Source: Cryobacterium sp. PH31-O1
Lineage (GTDB): Bacteria > Actinomycetota > Actinomycetes > Actinomycetales > Microbacteriaceae
Assembly (NCBI RefSeq): GCF_030063455.1
Contig: NZ_JASITB010000008.1
Span: 62,001-126,000, forward strand
Direction of reading: 5' to 3'
DNA: 64,000 nt
Below are positions 58,170 through 64,000 of this stretch, piece by piece (position 1 is the stretch's first letter; every line of letters starts with the position of its first letter). The position numbers were made by a program, and so were the translations under genes. The notes beneath the pieces were generated by a model. The model did no database searches. It was not told the origin of the DNA and saw only the letters and a program-made list of their open reading frames with translations.

Positions 58170-58936
58170 ACCTCGACCGGCTGTCGTTCGCCATCGACGG
58201 CGCCATGATTTTGCGCGACGTCTCGGCGTCGCTACCGACCGGCACGGTCACCGGCCTGCTCGGGCCGAACGGCGCCGGTAAATCCACCCTGCTGCGACTC
58301 GTCGCCGGCATCGACAAAGCGGATGCCGGCACCGTCACCCTCGACGGCGTCACGATCGGGTCGCTGTCGCGGCGCGACGCAGCCCGGCGCATCGCTCTGC
58401 TCGAACAGAATGCGGCGCCCAGCGTGGAGCTGACCGCGCTCGAGGTCGTGCTGCTCGGGCGCATTCCGCACCGCACGAAACTCATGGGATCGTTCAGCGG
58501 CGATGAGGATCGCGCCGTCGCGTTCGACGCCCTCGCAGCCGTCGGTGCCGGCGCGCTGGCCGATCGCTCCTGGCACACACTGAGCGGCGGGCAACAGCAG
58601 CGGGTACAGATCGCCAGGGCGATGGCGCAACAGCCGAGCCTGCTGTTGCTTGACGAACCGACCAATCACCTCGACGTGAGCGCCCAGCTGTCGCTGCTCG
58701 GGCAGGTGCGCGAGCTCGGGGTGACGGCGATCATGGCCCTGCACGACCTCAACCTCGCGGCGGCCTACTGCGACCAGATCGTGCTGCTCGACGGCGGCGT
58801 GGTCGTAGCTTCGGGCACGCCAGCCGAAGTGCTCACCCCCGCGATCATCGGGACCGTCTACGGGGTGAATTGCTTCATCCTGGAGCATCCGCGCGGCGGG
58901 CATCCGGTCATCGTGTATTCGGCGGTGTCAGCATGA
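58160..58936 (+). CDS. Putative F420-0 ABC transporter ATP-binding protein
   Basis: A 258-residue FecE-like ATPase: Walker A GPNGAGKST, signature LSGGQQQRVQIARAM, Walker B LLLLDEPTNHLD and switch His in ALHDLNLA. GTG 58160 lies inside the permease end. Its stop overlaps the cofD start (ATGA), linking the transporter to F420 synthesis. Confidence 0.87.
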   Translation: MGVDLDRLSFAIDGAMILRDVSASLPTGTVTGLLGPNGAGKSTLLRLVAGIDKADAGTVTLDGVTIGSLSRRDAARRIALLEQNAAPSVELTALEVVLLGRIPHRTKLMGSFSGDEDRAVAFDALAAVGAGALADRSWHTLSGGQQQRVQIARAMAQQPSLLLLDEPTNHLDVSAQLSLLGQVRELGVTAIMALHDLNLAAAYCDQIVLLDGGVVVASGTPAEVLTPAIIGTVYGVNCFILEHPRGGHPVIVYSAVSA

Positions 58937-59925
58937 CGAGTATTAACTTGAAGCGCGTGACCGTGCTGGCGGGCGGCGTCGGCGGCGCCCGGTTCACCCG
59001 CGGCCTGCTGGCCCACCTCGCCGTCGCCGCGCCCAAGGCGGCCGTGACGGTGATCGTCAACACCGGTGACGATATGTGGCTGGATGGGTTGCGCATCTGC
59101 CCCGACCTCGACACCGTGATGTATACCCTCGGCGGCGGGATCAACGAGGAGCAGGGCTGGGGCCGTCCCGACGAGTCCCGGCGGGTCTCGGCCGAGATCG
59201 CCGCCTACGGTCGCGGCTGGTCCTGGTTCACCCTCGGCGATCTCGACCTCGCGACCCACATTGTGCGCACCGACCTGCTGCGCGGCGGGTCAACGCTGAG
59301 CGAGGCGACCGAATTTCTCTGTCGCCGCTGGCGGCCAGGGGCGCGCCTGCTCCCGATGAGCGACCAGCCGGTGGAGACCCACGTATGTCTCGCCGAGAAT
59401 ATCGACGAGCATGCCGCAGGCGACTATATTCACTTTGAGGAATGGTGGGTTCGTTACCGGGCCCGGGTCTCGATCACGAGGTTCAAGCAGCGCGGGCTGG
59501 CTGAAGCCGTAGCCGCGCCCGGTGTGCTTGAGGCCATCACAGCGGCCGACCTCGTGGTGCTGCCACCGTCGAACCCGGTCGTATCGGTCGGAACGATCCT
59601 TGCGGTGCCTGGGGTGCGCGGGGCGCTGCATGCCACGGCCGCCCGGGTTGTGGGCGTGTCACCGATCATCGGTGGCGCGGCGGTGCGTGGCATGGCCGAT
59701 GCCTGCCTGCACACGATCGGCGTCGAGACCAGTGCCCTCGCCGTCGGCCGGCACTATGGCGCCCGCAGCGCCGGCGGGCTCCTCGATGCCTGGCTGATCG
59801 ACGAAACGGATGCCGCGGCGCTGCCCGCGCTGGCGGCCGCCGGCATCCGTTCGGCTGCCGTACCGCTGTGGATGACCGACCTGCCCGCCACGACCGCACT
59901 GGCCGCTGCCGTGTTGGCGGTGTGA
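58933..59925 (+). CDS. cofD: 2-phospho-L-lactate (phosphoenolpyruvyl) transferase CofD/FbiA
   Basis: A 330-residue enzyme that transfers the (dehydro)phospholactyl group from the GDP-activated donor to Fo, giving F420-0 or its dehydro form. Family motifs: VTVLAGGVGGARFTRGL, VIVNTGDDMWLDGLRICPDLDTV, LGDLDLATHIVRT, and LVVLPPSNPVVSVGTIL. The ATG overlaps the ATPase stop by four bases. Confidence 0.92.
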   Translation: MTSINLKRVTVLAGGVGGARFTRGLLAHLAVAAPKAAVTVIVNTGDDMWLDGLRICPDLDTVMYTLGGGINEEQGWGRPDESRRVSAEIAAYGRGWSWFTLGDLDLATHIVRTDLLRGGSTLSEATEFLCRRWRPGARLLPMSDQPVETHVCLAENIDEHAAGDYIHFEEWWVRYRARVSITRFKQRGLAEAVAAPGVLEAITAADLVVLPPSNPVVSVGTILAVPGVRGALHATAARVVGVSPIIGGAAVRGMADACLHTIGVETSALAVGRHYGARSAGGLLDAWLIDETDAAALPALAAAGIRSAAVPLWMTDLPATTALAAAVLAV

Positions 59926-59956
59926 TTGTGTGCCGGTGTAATTGTGTGCCGGTGTA
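59925..59956. repeat. Two tandem copies of a 16-bp sequence between cofD and cofC
   Basis: ATTGTGTGCCGGTGTA occurs at 59925-59940 and again at 59941-59956, filling the gap between the convergent cofD and cofC stop codons. It looks like a recent tandem duplication with no evident function. Confidence 0.7.
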
Positions 59957-59958
59957 AT

Positions 59959-60651
59959 TCAGAGCAGCGCGCTCGTGCACGGCCCGAGCCCGAGTGCGCG
60001 AGCAACAGCAAGATCGGCCTCGGTGTCGACGTCTAGGCGCAGCGACGAGGTGGACGGCAAGTCGAGAACGGCGTGACCGTCGGCCTCGTGCGCGGCGCGG
60101 GAGCCGAAACCGAACCGTGGCGTGAAGGCCACGCCGCCGCGGGCGAAGAGGGTCGTTGTTCCCACGCCTTCGGCGTCGGCCACCATCGAGCGCGGGTGCC
60201 CGGCGGCGAGCACGAACCCGGTCTCGAGGTCGGTCGGGCGCAGGGCGGGCAGATCCCCGGTCATCACGGCCAGATTCGCCTGAGGATAGGCGTGCCGAGC
60301 GGCAGCAATGCCCTGCTCAATCGCCGCGTTCAACCGGGCATGGCCGGTTTGCACTCCCGGCTGCTCGAGCACGATGACGGCGCCGAGTTCGGCGAGCAGC
60401 TTGCCAAGCCGAGCACTCGCGGTCACCACGAACACCCGCTCCACAGCGGATGCCGCCACGATCGCAGCCACCGTGTCGAGCGCGAAGGCTTCGGCGAGCG
60501 CTGCACGCCCAGCCCCAGACTCAGGGCCAGACCCTGGCCCAGGCCCAGGCCCAGGCCCGAGTCGACTCTTCGCCCCGGGACTTCCCTTCACCGGAACCAC
60601 GACGACCCAGCTATCGGCCAACAATTTCAACCCGAACGCCGACGGCGTCAT
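59959..60651 (-). CDS. cofC: 2-phospho-L-lactate (phosphoenolpyruvate) guanylyltransferase CofC/FbiD
   Basis: A 230-residue nucleotidyltransferase that activates phospholactate or PEP with GTP for CofD. Motifs: [47 protein letters not shown] and [18 protein letters not shown] Gly-Pro repeat is inserted after AKSRL, where homologues have a short loop. ATG 60651 is chosen because it gives the family-typical start; it overlaps the end of vapC by 41 bases. The C-terminus faces cofD. Confidence 0.88.
   Translation of the reverse strand: MTPSAFGLKLLADSWVVVVPVKGSPGAKSRLGPGPGPGPGSGPESGAGRAALAEAFALDTVAAIVAASAVERVFVVTASARLGKLLAELGAVIVLEQPGVQTGHARLNAAIEQGIAAARHAYPQANLAVMTGDLPALRPTDLETGFVLAAGHPRSMVADAEGVGTTTLFARGGVAFTPRFGFGSRAAHEADGHAVLDLPSTSSLRLDVDTEADLAVARALGLGPCTSALL
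60536..60558. repeat. Hexanucleotide GGCCCA tandem repeat inside cofC
   Basis: Four GGCCC units spaced six bases apart (60536, 60542, 60548, 60554) encode the GPGPGPGP stretch of CofC. Flanking bases (CAGGGCCAGACCCTGG) are partly degenerate copies. Copy-number change would keep the frame but alter the loop length. Confidence 0.75.
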
Positions 60652-61024
60652 ATGTTGCCTTGGCACGGGAATCCCGGGTGGCGAGAACACAGTCGTTTTC
60701 TTGTGCCGCGAGAGCAACCAGGGCGTCGTAGACAGCTCCACCGGCAATTCCTAAATCCCCGAGAATGGTTGGCAACCGACCTGCCGTTGCAGCGGTCATC
60801 AGCACCGGCGCCACAAACCGCGAGGCCAGAAGCCGGGCCGCCGATCCAGGGTCAAGCCGGGCGTCACCGGGCAATCTTGTGAGCACCGAATAGGTCTCGG
60901 CCAGAGCGTGTCCGGCCAGAGCCACCTCACGACCCTGCCACCAGTCGACGACGGCTCGGTGCGCTTGATGGCTCGCAACCAACAGCGGCACCGCAACGCT
61001 GGTATCGAGGGCGAGGATCGTCAA
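60611..61024 (-). CDS. vapC: VapC-type PIN-domain ribonuclease toxin
   Basis: A 137-residue PIN-domain protein. The acidic metal-binding residues are present: Asp7 (ALDTSV), Glu43 (LAETYSVL), Asp100 (VYDALVA) and Asp118 (ATRDSRA). As a toxin it would cut RNA unless bound by the antitoxin encoded just upstream. Its ATG overlaps the antitoxin stop (ATGA). Its 3' end overlaps the start of cofC by 41 bases, so the toxin mRNA probably reads into cofC. Confidence 0.88.
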   Translation of the reverse strand: MTILALDTSVAVPLLVASHQAHRAVVDWWQGREVALAGHALAETYSVLTRLPGDARLDPGSAARLLASRFVAPVLMTAATAGRLPTILGDLGIAGGAVYDALVALAAQENDCVLATRDSRAKATYDAVGVRVEIVGR

Positions 61025-61257
61025 CGACGTCCCGCATCGATCAGGCCGAACATTGTGTCATCGTCAATGGGCGTCGAGGACGTCGCAACGAGCACCCCGC
61101 CCTCTTCGATGAGCCGGGCGGTCCGGCCCGCTGGCAGCACCTGCAGCCCGCTACCGTACTGAGAAATATCCACGGTGGAGCCGGGCTGGAGCCCCAACGC
61201 GTCGCGAAGGGCTTTAGGAACCAGGAGACGTCCGACGGCGTCGAGAGTAACTTCCAT
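61021..61257 (-). CDS. vapB: VapB antitoxin, AbrB/MazE-type DNA-binding protein
   Basis: A 78-residue antitoxin. Residues 1-45 form a swapped-hairpin AbrB domain ([29 protein letters not shown]); the C-terminal ~30 residues would bind the VapC active site. It normally represses its own operon. There is no clear ribosome-binding site before ATG 61257; TAACGT upstream may be a -10 of a leaderless transcript. Confidence 0.85.
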   Translation of the reverse strand: MEVTLDAVGRLLVPKALRDALGLQPGSTVDISQYGSGLQVLPAGRTARLIEEGGVLVATSSTPIDDDTMFGLIDAGRR

Positions 61258-61391
61258 AGGGAATACGTTACCAGCGTTCTCCCTGATCAGCCAGGGCGAT
61301 CCCGTGCTCCACCGCTGCGCGGTAGCCTCAAGGGTCGACTGCAAACATCCGTCGACCCGAACTCGTTCACTTGAACGGCCCAGGAGGCTCC

Positions 61392-61742
61392 ATGTCACTC
61401 ACCACCCAGTCGCGTACGCTCCCCATGGCGATTGTCACCTACCTCGAACGCAGCGCGAGCGCCAGGCCCGCCTCGGCCAGCGCGACCTTCACCGAGAACG
61501 CTGTCGTCGTCGATGATGGCGAGACCCACGCCGGTGAGGCGGCCATCGCCGCCTGGCTGGCCGGCTCCGCGGCGGAGCTTGCGTACACGACCACCCAGCT
61601 GCGCGTCGAGAAGGACGAAACGGCCACGACCGTCGTCAACCGCGTTGCGGGAAACTTTCCGGGCCGCAGCGTCGACCTCAACTACCGGTTCGAACTCGAC
61701 GCCGAGAGCGGCCTGATTCAGGCCCTCACCATCTCGATCTAA
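61392..61742 (+). CDS. SnoaL-like NTF2-fold protein
   Basis: A 116-residue protein with the NTF2-like pattern ([31 protein letters not shown], and strands ending [19 protein letters not shown]). AGGAGG lies 5 bases before ATG 61392. It is encoded alone on the plus strand and its stop overlaps the cofE stop by 4 bases (convergent). Function unknown; members bind or isomerise small molecules. Confidence 0.78.
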   Translation: MSLTTQSRTLPMAIVTYLERSASARPASASATFTENAVVVDDGETHAGEAAIAAWLAGSAAELAYTTTQLRVEKDETATTVVNRVAGNFPGRSVDLNYRFELDAESGLIQALTISI

Positions 61743-62587
61743 CCCTCGTCGGCTGCGGCAGCGAGCCCCGCGGCGTATCCAACCGCATACCCCTCGCTAT
61801 ACCCTTCGGCGCGGGATTCCGCCGTGCCCAGTCGAAACATGTCGGTGTCGCCTGGCCGTTGCAGCGCCCGGGCGCCGACGGCGGCCAGGTCGCCGACCAG
61901 CCGGCCAAGTCCGCGCACGACCGCGACCGGGTGGCCGCTGGTCTTGCCCTTAACCAGATCGGCGGCAGCGGCGATCTCGTCGGCGACGGCCGCGACGGTG
62001 ACGTCAAGGCGGCGACCGGAGGCATCCGCTGTGCCGCGCAGGTCGTCGAGCACAGCGAGCCCGGCTGCGCCGATGGCGATGTCGGTCTGGCCCTCGCGCC
62101 AGGGGCGCCCGGCCGTATCGGTCACCAGCACGCCGAGGCGCAGCCCGGTGCGCTCGCGCAGGGCCGAGCAGATGGCGCGCGCCGACCTGTCCGGATCGAC
62201 CGGCAGCAGCAGAACCACGCCGGAGGGTGCGTTGCTCGTGTCGACGCCGGCCGCGGCCATCACCAGCCCCTGCCGGTTTTCGACGATGCGGGTAACCCCG
62301 CCCGGGTGCTTTCGCGACGCCACGACGCGCACGGTCTCATCGGTGATCGCCTGTTCCCGGTGAGCGGCCAGCACGGTACGCCCCTCAGCCTTGGAGACGA
62401 TCTTGCTGGTCACCGCCACAATGTCGCCATCGAGCAGGCGCGACTGCGCGGCCTCAGCGATGAGGGCGGCCAGGTCGTCGCCAGCCCTGATCTCTCCGAA
62501 ACCACTCAGCGTGAACACCTTCAGCCCGAACAGTTCCATGGCGCCGACTTCTGCGGCTGCGGCGTCGGGCAGCGAGTCGTGCGGCAT
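61739..62587 (-). CDS. cofE: Coenzyme F420-0:L-glutamate ligase CofE (FbiB N-terminal type)
   Basis: A 282-residue GTP-dependent ligase adding gamma-linked glutamates to F420-0. Motifs: [67 protein letters not shown]. It lacks the C-terminal nitroreductase domain of mycobacterial FbiB, so reduction of a dehydro-F420 would need another protein. It directly abuts the LLM oxidoreductase gene (no gap), a probable co-transcript. Confidence 0.9.
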   Translation of the reverse strand: MPHDSLPDAAAAEVGAMELFGLKVFTLSGFGEIRAGDDLAALIAEAAQSRLLDGDIVAVTSKIVSKAEGRTVLAAHREQAITDETVRVVASRKHPGGVTRIVENRQGLVMAAAGVDTSNAPSGVVLLLPVDPDRSARAICSALRERTGLRLGVLVTDTAGRPWREGQTDIAIGAAGLAVLDDLRGTADASGRRLDVTVAAVADEIAAAADLVKGKTSGHPVAVVRGLGRLVGDLAAVGARALQRPGDTDMFRLGTAESRAEGYSEGYAVGYAAGLAAAADEG

Positions 62588-63589
62588 CTACCGAACGAGT
62601 TTCGGCAGAACGGATGCGCCGAACACGTCGATCCACTGCTTCTGATTGCGGCCCACGTTGTGCAGGTAGATGCGATCGAAACCGAGGTCGACGAACTTCT
62701 GAATGTACTTGCGGTGCTCATCGGGATCGGCCGAGATGATCATGCGGCCCTCGAAGTCCTCCGGTCGCACGAGCTTCGCCATCTGCTCGAACTCGAACGG
62801 CGAACGGATGTCGCCCTTCGGAAATTTCATCCCGCCGTTCGGCCACTCGTGCAGCGCGTTGATCATGGCCTCTTCGTCGGTCTCGGCCCAGCTCATGTGT
62901 AGCTGCAGCACCTTGGGCATCACCGAAGGATCCTTGCCAGCCTCGCGGGCGCCGTCGTCGAACTTACCGAACAGCATCGAGATCTTCTCGAGCGGCGCAC
63001 CGACCGTGATGAGGCCGTCGGCGAGTCGACCGGCACGCTTAGCGGTGACCGGCCCGGCGGTGGCGACCAGAATCTCGGGGGCAACCTCTGGCATCGTCCA
63101 GAGCCGGGTTGATTCGAGCTTGAAGAACTGGCCGGAATGCTTGACGTCCTTGCCGGCGATCGAGCCGGCGAACAGCTTCGAGATGATCTCGATGGCCTCG
63201 AACATGCGGTTGATGCGCTCGGGGGCTTCGGGCCAGTAGCCGCCGACGATGTGTTCGTTCAGAGCCTCACCTGAACCGAGGCCGAGCCAGTGCCGGCCGG
63301 GATACATTGATGCGAGCGTCGCTGAGGCCTGGGCGACCATGGCCGGGTGCCAGCGAAAAGTCGGGGCGGTCACGCCTGGCCCGAAGTCGCCCTTGGTGCG
63401 CTCGGCAATCGAGGCGAGCACGCTCCAGACGAAGCTCGACTGACCCTGCGCCGGAACCCACGGTTGAAAGTGGTCGGCCGCCATGACGCCGGTGAAGCCG
63501 TGCTCCTCGGCGTAGGCAGAGAGCGCGACCGCTTCGGCCGGTGCGAACTGCTCCAACATGGCCGCATAGCCAATTTGCAACTTCGTCAT
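62588..63589 (-). CDS. F420-dependent luciferase-like oxidoreductase (glucose-6-phosphate dehydrogenase/FGD-like group)
   Basis: A 333-residue LLM oxidoreductase resembling the FGD group: QIGYAAMLEQFAP, VMAADHFQPWVPAQGQSSFVW, VTAPTFRWHPAMVAQASATLASMYPG (split at 20 here: the HPAMVAQA core is typical) and GLGSGEALNEHIVG. FGD-type enzymes reduce F420 with a sugar phosphate and so would supply F420H2. AGGAAGG precedes ATG 63589. It sits in one unit with cofE, which supports F420 as cofactor. The exact substrate is not certain. Confidence 0.82.
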   Translation of the reverse strand: MTKLQIGYAAMLEQFAPAEAVALSAYAEEHGFTGVMAADHFQPWVPAQGQSSFVWSVLASIAERTKGDFGPGVTAPTFRWHPAMVAQASATLASMYPGRHWLGLGSGEALNEHIVGGYWPEAPERINRMFEAIEIISKLFAGSIAGKDVKHSGQFFKLESTRLWTMPEVAPEILVATAGPVTAKRAGRLADGLITVGAPLEKISMLFGKFDDGAREAGKDPSVMPKVLQLHMSWAETDEEAMINALHEWPNGGMKFPKGDIRSPFEFEQMAKLVRPEDFEGRMIISADPDEHRKYIQKFVDLGFDRIYLHNVGRNQKQWIDVFGASVLPKLVR

Positions 63590-63697
63590 GGTGACCTTCC
63601 TGCGCATTGATGGGTGGTACCTATTCAATCGCAACACGACCGGGACCGCATTCGATACCGCGGAGGCGGCATCCGTTGGCGCTTATAGGCTGGAGGT

Positions 63698-64000
63698 ATG
63701 CGCATTGCCACCTGGAACGTCAACTCCGTTCGTGCCCGCTCCGGGCGAATCGTCGACTGGATGGAACGCGAGGACATCGATGTTCTCGCCATGCAGGAGA
63801 TCAAGTGCAAGCCCGAACAGTTTCCGGCGCAGGTGTTCGAAGATGCCGGCTACGACCTCGCCATTCACGGCCTCAGCCAGTGGAACGGTGTGGCGTTCGC
63901 CAGTCGCGAACCGATGACAGATGTCGTCACGGCCTTTCCGAATATGCCCGGTTTTTTGAAGGGTGCGGTCGGGCCGGATCAGCCGCTCGAGGCGCGCGCC
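63698..64000 (+). CDS. xthA: Exodeoxyribonuclease III, partial (C-terminus beyond right edge)
   Basis: The first 101 codons of an EEP-fold DNA repair enzyme (AP endonuclease/3' exonuclease). MRIATWNVNSVRARSGRI and VLAMQEIKCKPEQFP are diagnostic, with the metal-binding Asn and Glu. Then comes HGLSQWNGVAFASRE. TATAGG lies 8 bases before a GGAGGT that touches the ATG, so the transcript may have almost no leader. The frame is open to the window end. Confidence 0.9.
   Translation, partial: MRIATWNVNSVRARSGRIVDWMEREDIDVLAMQEIKCKPEQFPAQVFEDAGYDLAIHGLSQWNGVAFASREPMTDVVTAFPNMPGFLKGAVGPDQPLEARA

Noticed and set aside
1-64000. tRNA, rRNA, CRISPR arrays, insertion sequences, prophage or integrase genes
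   Set aside because: Reading both strands I found no cloverleaf-type element, no regularly spaced repeat-spacer array and no transposase or integrase motif.

Overview
The window is high-GC DNA with many GTG starts, four-base ATGA/GTGA gene overlaps and an F420 gene set, so it is from an actinobacterium. Gene content and order suggest a Microbacteriaceae member (Cryobacterium-like). That family call is an inference from style and protein flavour, not from a marker gene. It looks like chromosome: housekeeping genes (purL, purA, pyrE, xthA) are interleaved with catabolic clusters. I found no rRNA, tRNA, CRISPR array, transposase or phage gene.

Layout. 1-1406: end of a phosphonate-type ABC importer (phnC, phnD). 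1813-6182: an acyl-CoA ligase, an AlbA_2/GHKL-type putative regulator preceded by four phased 11-bp repeats, and an endonuclease/exonuclease/phosphatase-fold protein. 6331-19222 (all minus): a long catabolic block. In transcription order it encodes an M24/creatinase-fold protein, HyuB, HyuA, a CUT2-type ABC importer, a StyA-like flavin monooxygenase, a GAF-LuxR regulator, an SDR and a flavin reductase. 19350-28841 (all plus): an IclR regulator and an aniline-dioxygenase-like operon (Rieske alpha and beta, a small coiled-coil protein, a class I amidotransferase, a glutamine-synthetase-like gamma-glutamyl ligase, ferredoxin, ferredoxin reductase), followed by catB, catA and catC. The two halves diverge around the IclR gene and share a TTCGACATCGA motif in their 5' leaders, so they probably form one regulated catabolic island. 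My working model is import of an N-containing aromatic or N-heterocycle, flavin oxygenation, ATP-dependent lactam opening by HyuAB, glutamylation-assisted dioxygenation of an arylamine to catechol, then ortho cleavage to 3-oxoadipate enol-lactone. The enol-lactone hydrolase and later steps are not in the window.

28989-44330: mainly core genes. These are purL, an SDR, a chorismate mutase, an EamA transporter, a GNAT protein, purA, a DUF3151 protein, a SnoaL-like protein, a SpoU methyltransferase, mntH and mntR, a NagD-like phosphatase, two membrane proteins, pyrE, a small one-helix protein and a LysR regulator. A long inverted repeat lies between purL and the SDR.

44379-55974: a reductive pyrimidine catabolism locus. 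It holds dihydropyrimidinase, beta-ureidopropionase, an omega-amino-acid aminotransferase, (methyl)malonate-semialdehyde dehydrogenase, an NMT1/THI5-type ABC importer, a luciferase-like oxidoreductase and a divergent MocR regulator. The dihydropyrimidine dehydrogenase is absent here.

56155-64000: coenzyme F420 genes (putative F420-0 ABC transporter, cofD, cofC, cofE, an F420-type luciferase-like oxidoreductase) with an embedded VapBC toxin-antitoxin pair and a SnoaL-like protein, then the start of xthA at the right edge.
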